The position numbers and the translations under genes are program-made. From Cristatella mucedo (lineage: Eukaryota; Bryozoa; Phylactolaemata; Cristatellidae): DNA of 64,000 nucleotides. How positions within the stretch are numbered: the first letter of the stretch is position 1; each line of letters starts with the position of its first letter. Below the pieces are notes generated by a model, which worked only from the letters and a program-made list of their open reading frames with translations, was not told the origin of the DNA and did not search any database. The stretch is from assembly GCA_009760855.2 (NCBI GenBank), contig WPIO01000115.1:662501-726500 (forward strand), written 5' to 3'. This document shows positions 11,721-21,828 of this stretch, in pieces.

Positions 11721-12378
11721 TATCATTAAGGATCGATTCGGATTGCTACTGTGATTGAATACTTTAAGCATTTGCAGCTAGGCTATCGCTAAAAAATCTT
11801 AGTAGTTCAAGAGAGAAGTAACTTATTAAGGATACTTGCATTGCTACAACCTCAGACTAAAGTTACCTTGACTATGCACTTAGAGGCCTTCTCATTAAAC
11901 AATCGTTAACACTCTTTGAATCAAGCGGCACGAATCTTCAGAGAGCCGAAAGAGTGAGCTGCCTTCAAATACTGTTGTAATGAGGTCTTCATTTGATGAC
12001 AGTCAAATGAAGCTACATGACCTACAAAACTCGCTTTCCCGCAAGCATCAAATGTATTCCAAGGTGATATGCTTGGCGGAAAATGAGGTAGATTATTGAA
12101 TAATCGTAGCGTTCGTCAAGAACCGAGTTTGTGGGAAATACCAAACTCGTCCTGTCGGAATTAGATAATGAGGCAAGTGATTGTCTAGTGAAAGGTCGTA
12201 TTCTAACGCTACACCTAGATATCATACAGACGCTACAGGACTTGAATCTGGGTGTCTTGTTGTCTGCTGCTAGCTTCACAATGCTCGTTAATACTCGTTA
12301 GTTTTGGCAGACGTCATACTGTGCGTGTGGCTTAACTTATACTATTGACATTTTTTCCGGTCTGATCGTGTCGCCCCT

Positions 12379-12574
12379 ATGATGGTTGTCAGCAGGTGCA
12401 CTCAATTCCTGGCTTTTTTGGAAGTATGTTTCATTAAAGCCAACCTGAATATTTGTCAAGACACGTACTGAGCAAAATCAAAAGCCTGCACGCGTTTCCT
12501 AAGACACTGTTCCATCAGCAGATGAAAGGCGACGAATAAGCCAGGAATGGAGTGCACCTGCAGACTACCATCAT
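12379..12574. repeat. Small inverted repeat (37-bp arms)
   Basis: Arm 12,379-12,415 pairs with 12,538-12,574 at 34 of 37 positions, with a 122-bp spacer. Both arms contain CAGGTGCACTC. The size (196 bp) and arm layout fit a foldback or MITE-like element; no obvious target duplication flanks it, so this class is only a suggestion. Confidence 0.65.
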
Positions 12575-12704
12575 AACCGCAGTGCTTTCCATTTATCCCT
12601 CAGTTGATGCAACTTGGCTTCCAACCTATATTAGTGTACGGATAAATTGCCGGCTTTTAGTCACAGCTCTTACGAAAGCGCTGTATCTGCTTCTTATGTG
12701 ATAT

Positions 12705-12890
12705 TGACTATTGTAATACGTTTGAAATAGCACCATCACAGAACTCAATCTCTTTCTAGGCACTTAACATTAGCTGAAAAAGAAGCAAGAAACAATGGTT
12801 AGTGGTATTAAGCTCAATGACAACAAGCGTAGCATGGTTAGTGGTGACACACTCAGACCCTGCATGCAAACATCTTTAGTAAAGTCTCTA
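12705..12890 (-). mobile_element. LINE-A tail, decayed
   Basis: The block CACAGAACTCAATCTCTTTC with TAGGCACTTAACATTAGCTG is the reverse complement of the LINE-A hairpin region, followed by the 3' UTR blocks CATGGTTAGTGGTGACA and CCTGCATGCAAACAT. No coding part remains. Confidence 0.65.
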
Positions 12891-12904
12891 TGGTTTAAAC
12901 TGAG

Positions 12905-13120
12905 CAATGCAATTTAATGTATCTCCGTCTGTGATCCACAAAGTCATAAAGACCATGTGGGTGTTATGCAGGAGAGTTTTGTATAGCTCACTCACAGCCT
13001 AAGCGGCTTTCCGAAGGCATTCGGTAGCCAACTTACTTCGTCTCACACAACAAAGAGCACTTGAAATACGGCTGGTCCCTGCCGATGTGCGAAAGCTACT
13101 GAGAAAGCTAAAGCCACGAT
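12905..13120 (-). mobile_element. LINE-B 3' end fragment
   Basis: Matches the LINE-B terminal region in antisense: TATCTCCGTCTGTGATCC, CACAAAGTCATAAAGACC, GGAGAGTTTTGTATAGCTCA and CACAGCCTAAGCGGCTTTC. The copies at 37.46 and 50.16 kb (minus) and 49.2 and 60.6 kb (plus) show the same blocks. The reading frame for the C-terminus is broken. Confidence 0.75.
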
Positions 13121-13429
13121 GCTTGTTAAAAGAGACCTCAATTCACATGTCAAGTTCTGCCGGCCTCTAGATGACAGCACCGGAAATAATGTCAATACTA
13201 TAAGTTAAGCCACAAGGACAGTATCACGTCTGCCAAAATTAACGAGTATTAATGAGCATTGTGAAGCAAGCAGCAGACAACAAGACACCCAGATTCAAGT
13301 CCTGTAGCGTCTGCATGATATCACGGTGTAGCCCTTAATGCCCTTTTTAGATATTTCAAGTACAGATCAGATCGCTGACAGAAAGCAGGGAGGCATCAGT
13401 TTAAACTTTGGAACCTTAAGATAGGATGA

Positions 13430-13697
13430 TCTGGTCACAAAGATTGTCCTTCTACCAAAGGCCTCGTCCAGCTTCTATAAAAACATTGTTGAAGCACAGA
13501 TGCGCAATCCAAAAACGCTTTTGTCGACGATTGGCCATTTTCTTAGACAGGCCAGTAATCAAGAAAGCAGCACTAGACCAAAAGAACTTAAAAAAATACC
13601 GCCCAGTCTCTCTTCTAACGTTACTATAAACGACAGTGAAAAGAGCGATGGCAGACCAGCTAAACTCATGTATTGAAACGTCAAGCCTTGCTTTTTG
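13430..13697 (+). mobile_element. LINE-A fragment, N-terminal RT region
   Basis: The frame at 13,540-13,627 reads PVIKKAALDQKNLKKYRPVS, equivalent to the KATLDQENLSNYRPVSLLP block of the 36.6-kb copy (RT motif at the start of the domain), followed by a stop and then a DQLNSCIETS-like block out of frame. It ends where U1 copy 2 starts. Confidence 0.75.
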
Positions 13698-14789
13698 TTG
13701 TACTATTCGTTATGTCGGCCAAACTGATGCGGCTACAACAAGGCTACCTATGAAGACAAACCTGCTTTAAAAGCTTATCGATGGACTTTTTATTTGGATG
13801 CCCAGTGAATTTTGACTACTATTTTTCACATCTATGGCCAGATAAAAAACTCTAATAAATAAATAATTCATTTATATGGCGCCCGAAGAGAACTCAATCT
13901 GTATTCAGGAGCTTCACATATGCCTCAGGGCTCGAGCCCACGACCACAGTCAGACCTTGGTCGGGGCGAGCACCTTAACCGCTAGACCAAACCAGCTCGG
14001 CATCTTCTGTAGTTCTATGAGGATATTCAAAGCCCAAGAAATTTATAAGATATGTAGTTTTTCAAAGTTAGGTATTAAGACCGAATGAGTTTGTAAACTG
14101 CCTGTTTGAACCTATGAAGACTATCCCTTGCTTGTATACAACCGACACTAAGTAGCTGTTGGTACCGGAAAGTCGTCTTGCTAAATATACGCTAGAGCAA
14201 GAAATATGAATTTTGTTAAAACTCCTTGTTTAAAGCGATGCAAATTGTGTGATTATTCTGGTGACATCTAGTTTTCTCTTGGTCACATTAGCCCGTACGT
14301 ATACTCAGACTTAATCATAGGGGAGAGACCCTGGTGGGGGCAGCACCACAAGCTCCTTGACCAAGTTCAATGCATGACTGTCGCACACAGTCTCAGCCGG
14401 CTAGTTGATTTACTATTTTGCACTGACATTATGTAAGATAGTAACTACTGCTGTACAGTAAAGTCTACCTGCTTTTAATTAACTGAAAGTCGTTGTCTTT
14501 AGTACGATTAGGCGCCCGCCTCCAAGTGTCCATAAGACGATCAGTTTACAGTGTCGTCAACATAGAACTCTTTTTACACTTTCGACAAGGAAAGTAATTT
14601 CTTGTGACAATTGTTACGGGATTATCTTCGTTTATTCATTCTTCATTGAAGTAATAGAAGATTTATTTTAAGGCCGATCTGATCCCCATCGCCTGAATGC
14701 TTTGTTCAGACTATCCAATTCAAGGAGTACCCAGCATACGTCTTATTGGGTTTGTCAAGAATGAATCACAAATGTCACTCTCTTCGGAT
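13698..14789 (+). repeat. Repeat U1, copy 2
   Basis: Aligns with 43,960-44,880: TATGTCGGCCAAACTGATGC, CTTTTTATTTGGATGCCCAG, the AAGTCGTCTTGCTAAA block, the TTTTCTCTTGGTCACATTAG block, and the ATTCTTCATTGAAGTAATAG block near the end. Its own SINE-1 head is missing, and a separate antisense SINE-1 interrupts it at 13,865-14,008. Confidence 0.7.
13865..14008 (-). mobile_element. SINE-1 copy nested in U1
   Basis: Read on the minus strand: GGTTTGGTCTAGCGGTTAAG (tRNA-like A-box region), GGGCTCGAGCCC (B-box-like), then CAGATTGAGTTCTCTTCGGG and CGCCATATAAATGAATTATT. The last part closely follows the LINE-A tail order (AGATTAAGTTCTCT...GGGCGCTTTAT). This is the best-preserved link between the SINE and LINE tails. 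Confidence 0.8.
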
Positions 14790-14934
14790 ATCCACATCAC
14801 TTCCACAATCAATTCTGGCTACTTTTAGCTTCATAAAATTGCTAAAATCTGGGCTTGTTTAGACAGGTGTACCACATTTAATTTCATCAATGCTTTTTTA
14901 ATATCACGTTCTTAATTTTGTAATTCAAAAACTT
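14790..14934 (+). mobile_element. LINE-A fragment
   Basis: Matches the ORF2 segment around HISSTVKSAYFQLHNIAKIR: ATCCACATCACTTCCACAAT, GCTTCATAAAATTGCTAAAA and CTGGGCTTGTTTAGACA. No tail follows; repeat U2 begins at about 14,935. Confidence 0.6.
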
Positions 14935-15459
14935 CTTGACGTCTTGACCCAGGTCACGGGTTAGAGGCCTGCAGTGGACAGTCACATTTGGCCCAGTGAA
15001 AGCAGTGATGATAGCCTTACTTGCTCTTATGCCACTATATTTATAATGCTGTTAAATCGGCTCAGCTATGCACAATTACGAATAGTTTTACGAAATAAGG
15101 GCCGCTTTGAGGCTAGACCCAGCTTTTCGTTAATGCTGAATTAGATTAATGAGCTTAGCTAGAGTTGTTACTGTTCGTGACCTAGATCACAAACTCAGTC
15201 TTGGGTACCTGCTGTCTCATTATGCAACGTTGGAAATAGACCAGTGTGTCAATAACTTGATTCATCATGCTTATAGATTCAATAGAATGGATTTCAACAG
15301 TAAAATATCATCTGGAGAGCATCTGAGACTGAGTGAGCTTAGGGAATCTACTGTAAATAGACCATGCTACACAGTTGATAGCCTTAGTCTCATCAATGTG
15401 ATAACTAAGATCGAAATACCAGATGAGAAGCACCCATCCTTTTTCTATAATCCAAAGTT
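14935..15459 (+). repeat. Repeat U2, copy 1 (uninterrupted; begins with SINE-2-like sequence)
   Basis: Pairs with three separated pieces downstream: 52,480-52,563, 53,564-53,763 and 54,841-55,056. Between those pieces lie a LINE-A and a solo LTR, so this copy supplies the empty sites for both insertions. The first 130 bp resemble a diverged SINE-2 (GCAGTGATGATAGCCTTAC). An open frame of 106 codons (15,149-15,469) runs through the rest, but the second copy is not open in it and I see no domain. Confidence 0.75.
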
Positions 15460-15927
15460 CTTATCCTGACCCACAAAGCCCACTACGGCTTAACTCCTTC
15501 GTACCTAGCTGAACTGCTGCACCAGTTTCAGCCTCTTCGCGCCCTCAGGTCCTCTGTGGATAATAAATTATCTGTTTCGTTCCTTCGCTTAAAGACCGTT
15601 GGCGACATAAGCTTTAGCTCTGCTGGAATTAGTGGGACTCGCATCCACAGTTCTAATGCAAGGAAAACTACTCTCCTGCAGCCGGCTATTGGTCATCATT
15701 CTCAGCTGTCCTGAGCTGCTACTTCCATGCTACTAACTACCTCAGCTGCTCTGCTGACTGTGCTATGCTTCACACTTTCTCTTTGCTGTGTGAGACGAAG
15801 TCTGTTGGCTACCGAATGCGTACCAAAAGCCGCTTAGGCTGTGAGTGCGCTATGCAAAACTCTCCTGCCTAACACCCACATAGTCATTATGACTTTGTGG
15901 AGTTAGATACACAGATACATTCCTGGC
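15460..15927 (+). mobile_element. LINE-B 3' end
   Basis: From the ORF2 C-terminus (TLTHKA.YGL.PSYLAELL-like, frames shifted) to the 3' end AACTCTCCTGCCTAACACCC, ...ATGACTTTGTGGAGTTA...ACAGATACATTCC. Matches 60,240-60,719. The (ATTAC)n tail is reduced to one ATACATT. Confidence 0.8.
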
Positions 15928-18900
15928 TTCCAGCATCGCCTGCTATTCCTTATCGTGCATGCAATAGGTCGAGAGGACATTCAATCGAATGATTGTAAGC
16001 ACATTGAAATTGCCAGACTGTGCAGGAAGCTTTCAATTTTAAAGCAAGCAAATGGACAAACGGAATCAATTTCATCAAGTTGTAGTGTGCAATATCGTTG
16101 TACCCGGATGTTTTTCTCAGACCGAAGCCCCGGAGCTACCCGAGACTACTTTTTTCCCAGTAAGACCTCACTATCACTGGCCGGGTGCTTGTTTTCCAGA
16201 TGCTTCATAGCTGAAAAGCTTTGTGTGGGCGATGCGGGACTCCAACGCTGGCAAATCGTGATAATTTTCCAGCACGTTGGGCACACAAAAGCGATGAGTT
16301 TTAACGGCTGAATCACCGCCGACACATCACAGCCGATTTAGCCCTCATTCAAAACAACCCCAGCAATGTCTGGATATTTTTAGGCTCCCTCAAGAATATG
16401 AAGGCTTATGTATCGTCGCGGAATTCAACCTCGAACTTGACGGTATCTTCGTGGAATTGAACCTTGACGTCAAAGGGAACCTTCTGCGACTTTATAAACA
16501 GCCAGGTTCGGCTTCAGAGGCTGCCAATTCACGAAGACATTAACAAATTCACAGAAATTAAACCTGACGTACCTCTCTCAAAAAGCAGCGATGATGTTGG
16601 CCAGACGTGTGTAGTGATATATCATGACGGTGTATTGAAATATTTAAACTACAGTGAGCTAGATTGCCTCATTGGTTTGGGCCAGTGGTTGAGGTGCTAT
16701 CCTGACATAGGTCCAGGTAAATGTATTAGATGGACTGGGTGGCCAGCTTGAGCAACATGACATAGTTATGTGAAACGCAGGAATAGAGATAGGTTCTATT
16801 AGGAGGCTATTCAAATGAGTTACATGTATGTTTAAATAAATATATATATTAGATTATATTGATCGGATATTTACAGTTACGGAGATCCTACCTTATCATT
16901 GCTTGGAGCCGGGTATGAGTTAGTTAACCTCCGGGATGCATTACAACCACAGCCTCCGTGTGAGTGTGCAGAGAGCTGTGAACCCGTTCTTGTGCTTTAA
17001 GCTTGGCTGCAGTCCAGCTCACACATTGACCCAGCGATGAGTCAGGCCGTAGAACCCGGGCTAGGCAGATTATATTGCTACTTAGATACTCCGCGAGAAT
17101 TGCCGTTGGTGCCCAATAGAGAGTGGTGCCCTTCGTGAAAATTCTAGCTCCTTCATTGCTGATGTCTATCACGTGAAATCCTGCATGAAGCGATGTAATG
17201 TGGCAGTTTCATTCCAAAGACATCAATCCCTAATTCTAGTCTAATTCAAAAGGCAGAAGAAAAAGAAAGGAGTAAGCTATAAGTTTACATTAATGGTTGT
17301 ATGAAACGAATAGATCAACTAGGCAGTGGCATCATGACGTAGCAAAACCAAAATTAAGCACTCAAGCAGATATGAATTTTAATGTAAACGCAAAACGAGC
17401 TACAAATTGATATTTCCGTAGAGGGTCATACCAATGCGGAGGATTTCTCGAATTTGTACCTAACTAGCTGGGTAAGGAGCTTGAAAGATAGCTAATCAGG
17501 GCTTCTAGAATCACTGGGTAACATTTAGGCTCTTCAAAGAAGGAGTGAATTTTCTCTTTACCTTTGGAAAGCAATTAAGCTAAACTATGCAGAGAACGTC
17601 GTGCACTAATTGAGGGCTACTTTGGAATGTACTTTGGATAGTGTGCAAAAGCTGAAGAAGACATTCTGGCATATTTAATTATAGCATTTTTTATTACAAC
17701 TTTAAGCACACAATAATTATAAATGAATGTGTCACTGTATTTGTTGGTTTGTTTCATACAATTTACGGCCATCCCATCTGAAATCCATTGTGTAGACATC
17801 CGTCAATTGTTTTGAGCGCTCAGAGCAGAGATCACACTAGCCGAGTGCCGCCCGGTGTGAGTCTTTATATTTGATTTAGCATGCTGTTCCTATTCATTGT
17901 ACTCAGTCGCTACTTGTTAGCTTGATTTTCGCATGTCGCTTATCCTTTGCTACCTATTATCAGACAGGGAGTTGTATGCCTCATGAACAATAAAGGTTGA
18001 GTTCACAAAGATATACTAAAAAGATGAATGGCTATTGTCATAATTTTCTTGGGTTAAAAAATATTTGAGTAGCCCAAACTACTGCCAACGTATGTATATA
18101 TATTACACAAATTAAGGCAGCAACAGTTGTTAGAATGACTTTTAGATATATCAGCCTGGTTTCTCAGTCGCATTTGCGAACTGTGATCACCGGCTGCGGT
18201 TTTTTGCAGTTAATGCTCCCTCTTCATTAGGTAATTCAGGCAGTTGATTCAGCTAACACTTACTGTACTTTAATCGCAGACGCTTTTGTATTTATGGAAT
18301 CAATTGAATCAAAGTCGCCACTAAAGATATTATCGTAGCCTAAGTCACGGATATGATTGCAGCACATTTTGATAAATATCTAACTACTCTAATGGTATAA
18401 CCCATATTTCCTAATAGCCACGTTAGAGCTACCATTTTGTTTCGCAAGGTCTTCCGACGAGGCATTGCGAAATTGAAGTAAATCACATGGCTGCTTTCTG
18501 GAATGTATCGAGCTACGTGGAGAGGGGTATTTCGCAAGCTTCATGAAATATAAGCCTCTCCCAGTTTATGCATTGCTTCAGCACAGTTTCTGAATTCAGC
18601 TTCATCAATCGTCTGAGGCAAGGTATGTTTTACCAACGTAATCTGAAACATAGACATAGCCCAGGTCAGGTTTCACGAAGAGATTGACAAGAAATTCGGT
18701 ACCAGATTTACTGTAGATCCGTAGAAGCTTGCATGATATCTGGTTACCTACTGATTGAGGGCCCCTGCTAGCTCTATGAGAAGCACGTGTTTTGACCCGT
18801 CCGGGGCGTCAGTAATTAGTCCATTGGGTCAAAATATAGACGGATAACTCTTATCAGAGTTTTAAAATAATGTATGATGTATAAGCTCCGCTTAAACGAG

Positions 18901-19098
18901 TAGAGAACGTGTGAGAAAGCAGAGCAAGCAATTCTTCGAAGGTTCTCTCTGCACGGTTTCTTTAGCTTTTAGTGTCATTCGGCTTATAAGAATTTTAGTA
19001 GTGAACCCTGCCATTGCGAACGTGGGGGACGGGAGATATCTTCAGTTTCCATAGATAAAACTTAAACTGTTCTGTAGTAAGATTAACTAGGAACTTAA
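15928..19098. other. Unassigned AT-rich region
   Basis: No supported gene. Frames at 15,955-16,311 and 16,464-16,751 are the longest, without motif or splice context. A weak SINE-1-like piece lies at about 16,672-16,735 on the plus strand (TTTGGGCCAGTGGTTGAGGT). A short CT/GT-poor AT run (AAATATATATATTAG) lies near 16,838. Otherwise nothing seen. Confidence 0.4.
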
Positions 19099-19331
19099 AG
19101 TCCATACGATTCAATTGTGGTTTAGGAATATTTCAAGTAAATGAATTTTGAAATGTGTGCTTACTTATGACTGAACCTTATTCATTTGCATTTCCGGATT
19201 GATCCTTAGCTTTTTTCCATTAATATTAAAATATAAATATGATAACTAAGTATTGAACATCTTCAAGAGGTGCCTTATTCAGCACTTGCATGAATTGAAA
19301 TACTTAACTATAATACAAATTATAAAAGAGC

Positions 19332-19445
19332 GTCCGGTAAGAACTCAGTATCCATACAGGTGATTTACTTAAATATGCTCCTTGACTGAAGCACTTGACC
19401 TTGGTCGTCAAAAGTAAGCATTTTACCCCTGAGCCAAATACTTAG
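19332..19445 (-). mobile_element. SINE-1 copy (duplicated again at 19,679-19,975)
   Basis: On the minus strand: ATTTGGCTCAGGGGTAAAAT (A-box region), GACGACCAAGGTCAAGTGC, ...TATGGATACTGAGTTCTTAC then CGGACGCTCTTTTATAA. Degenerate but in the SINE-1 order. Its twin in the second tandem unit is split by a LINE-A tail. Confidence 0.6.
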
Positions 19446-19735
19446 TCCATAAGATTGAAGTGCGGCTTAGGAGCATTTCAAGTATACGGATTCTTAAATG
19501 TTTGCTTACTTTCGATTAAACTTTATTCATTAGCATCTTTGGGTTAATCCTTAGCTTTTTGCCGCCAATATGAAAATAGAAAAATGATAATTAAGTATTT
19601 AACAGCATCACGAGGTGCCTTATTGAGCACTTGCATGTATTGAAATGCTTAACTATAATAGAAAATAATAAGATAACGTCCGGTAAGAACTCAGTATCCA
19701 TACAGGTGATTTACTTGAATATGATCCTTGACTTA

Positions 19736-19909
19736 TGATAATGATAATAATGATAATAATACACTTGATAAAGCGCCCTCAGAGAACTCAATCTCTCTCT
19801 AGGCGCTTTACATTTGCTGTAAAGTGAAATGCAATTGAATGGTAAGTAAAATCATGCTTAAAAAACAAACGAAATGAATAATATGATTAGGGGCGACATG
19901 CACAGGGTC
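19736..19909 (-). mobile_element. LINE-A tail-only insertion nested in SINE-1
   Basis: Contains (ATT)n (as ATAATGATAATAATG...), the full hairpin and 3' UTR up to GACATGCACAGGGTC. Comparison with the uninterrupted tandem twin (CCTTGACTGAAGCACTTG) fixes both borders to within a few bases; a flanking CTTA may be a short target duplication. Confidence 0.9.
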
Positions 19910-20740
19910 TTAAGCACTTGACCTTGGTCGTCAAAAGTAAGCATATTACCCCTGAGCCAAAGAGGGAAGCTGGCATATGAAGAGTTGCCAGTGTAACAGC
20001 CTGATTAAACCGATCTTGACTAGGTCTGCTAAATGAGTAGTTTGTGGTACCTCAAGCTCAAACGTTTCAGCGAAATCTTGAGACTGTAACGAAAATACTT
20101 CGTCCTCTTTGTGGGGTGACATTATTTCTGAAACAATAAGAACGAACGAGTGATGGGACAATCGCTCTTATAGCTATCTCTCTGCATAGGTTTGCCAATC
20201 AACTAACTTATCCTAATCATTTCCATGGAGTCCTCTCCACAAATAAGATCCATTCTTCTGTAATCCTGTATGGCCCATTTCAATCAGTGAGGCAAACCGC
20301 CCAGTCTTATCCACTGATATATCAATTAGGCTGTGGAATCAACCAACCTTTTTGTTTAGACGCAAGATTCATAAAGATCGCTGGTACAATTCGAGCGCTC
20401 AAACTCATCTAACTTAAATCTCCCGCTTATGAAGCCAATTTTTTCATTAATACAAGAACGCATTTTAAATTCGAAAAAAGGTTGTTTAATGCATCTCTCA
20501 AAATTAACGATTTTCAGAAGACGTGGGCTATAACCAAACTTTAAAATTAGCTGAAATTGAAGGATGAGCTCTGTAAACCAAGCATCAGTATCATTCCTAT
20601 TGACAGCCATTCAAATATTTGTAGTCTGAATAAGCAGAACACTTCATATCGCTATTTTTCAAAAGGTCAAGTTGATGCAATACTCGATCCAAAAGTGAAT
20701 GTTTAGCTATTTATTAGCATGCATTTACATACTTGGAAAT

Positions 20741-20759
20741 ATTTACTGTAGATCAGTCA
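20741..20759 (+). promoter_or_regulatory. Conserved leader before Kunitz pseudogene 2
   Basis: ATTTACTGTAGATCAGTCA ends two bases before the ATG and is identical, at the same distance, before Kunitz pseudogene 3 (57,214-57,232). The surrounding DNA is clearly more diverged. It may be part of the 5' UTR or the core promoter; an AT-rich TATTTATTA lies about 50 bp upstream at 20,709. Confidence 0.45.
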
Positions 20760-20761
20760 AA

Positions 20762-21425
20762 ATGAAGTCAGCTATAACACTTGTTATTGTTCTATTCTTT
20801 GTGGTAAGTGCATTACAACATTACAATAAAGTTGTTGTAAAAATATTCTTCGGTTAATTTCAGAGCAGATTATGGAAGTCTTGAAGACTTTGCAAATGCT
20901 AAGTCAAAGCTTTAGATATTTCTTAAATGGTTATTTTACCCCTCTTTTTCTCTTCAGGTCATGGCTAAAGCGAACATGGGACACGAAGGTAATTTGATTA
21001 TCGAGAACTTTCGTAGGATGATTCGAGCAATACTCTGCGGAAAAATCTAAACAGAATATATCGCTTCAACCAATCGCTAATATATACGAATAACCACGTA
21101 TGGCCGAATTTAATTAAGCCCACGATGAAAGAATAGTATTCAAATGCTGAGTTTATGGCTTTGCAAATATCTCGCTTCTCCTCCTCTCACTTTTATAAGA
21201 TCGATAGAAGCTCACAAAATGCCAAGCAAACGTAACAACTGTGTATATCTTGCTCGCTTCAAGTATGCGAATTGCCTTCCGAGACCTGACCTTGTCGGGC
21301 ATACATCCCGAGCTTCTTCTACGACCACAAGGAATGCTCGTGCAAGGTGTTTATATTCGGTGGACGTGGCGGAAACAACAACCGATTTCCAACCAGAGAA
21401 CTATGCTACAAATCGTGTCACACAA
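20762..21425 (+). pseudogene. Kunitz-type inhibitor gene 2, disabled by a stop and a lost cysteine
   Basis: Exon structure matches gene 1. Exon 1 (20,762-20,803) encodes MKSAITLVIVLFFV, a signal peptide, and ends at GTAAGTGC. Exon 2 (20,958-20,988) follows TCTTCAG and ends at GGTAATTT. Exon 3 (21,264-21,425) follows TTCAAG and ends at a strong donor A|GTAAGTAC; all phases match gene 1. Two lesions lie in exon 3: TGA at 21,287-21,289 at the conserved glycine before C2, and CGT (Arg) at the position of C4 in the FGG.GG motif. The rest of the domain is well kept, including FFYDHKECSCKVFIF, NNNRF and CYKSC, so loss looks recent. The terminal exon was not found; a LINE separates the duplicated block downstream. 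Confidence 0.75.
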
Positions 21426-21828
21426 GTAAGTACAAAATCCCTCTTTTCAAAATGTATTAATAGAAATGAATAGGCGAAAGCATTATTTAAATTAGGTGTC
21501 CTGACTTGCCTTCTTAAATTATATTAGTAGAGATAATACTGATTCGATAATGTCATTTTCATCGTTATTTAAACACTGATAATTGTCATACAGAATTTAA
21601 TATATTCTATATCGTGTTCAAATACATTCTGTTATGCTTGCGTATGCATGTTGATGCATTCAAATTTAAAGTTAATAACTTTAGTGGATGCAGATTATAA
21701 TTTAGGCGTCCTGCTCATAATCACATGAATATTTTGAGCATGTAATATAGTAATTTACGAGCTGTTTGAGGAAGCCGAATAACTGACATGGAATTTCCAG
21801 ATTATCAATATTTGTGTAATATGATAAT

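Larger units (their letters stand above)
12209..13332. repeat. Large inverted repeat (about 150-bp arms)
   Basis: 12,209-12,360 is the reverse complement of 13,180-13,332 with about one difference per 12 bases. Shared blocks include GACGCTACAGGACTTGAATC and CAATGCTC(G/A)TTAATACTCG. The 820-bp spacer holds a smaller inverted repeat, a LINE-A tail and a LINE-B 3' end. The left arm reads on from sequence resembling old minus-strand LINE-A, so one explanation is an inverted duplication of a LINE scrap. Confidence 0.8.
19099..19975. repeat. Tandem duplication, period about 345 bp, second copy interrupted
   Basis: 19,099-19,443 and 19,444-19,975 align along their length (AGTCCATA(C/A)GATT start, AGGTGCCTTATT(C/G)AGCAC, GTCCGGTAAGAACTCAGTAT, CACTTGACCTTGGTCGTCAA, end at CCCTGAGCCAAA). 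The second copy is longer because a 173-bp LINE-A tail sits in it at 19,736-19,909. Each copy includes an antisense SINE-1. Confidence 0.85.

Noticed and set aside
15149-15469. 106-codon frame in repeat U2
   Set aside because: The second copy of U2 is not open in this frame, and no domain is recognisable.
21144-21473. 109-codon plus frame across the Kunitz domain exon of gene 2
   Set aside because: It overlaps the exon in the wrong frame; the Kunitz motifs and splice sites fix the other frame despite its stop.
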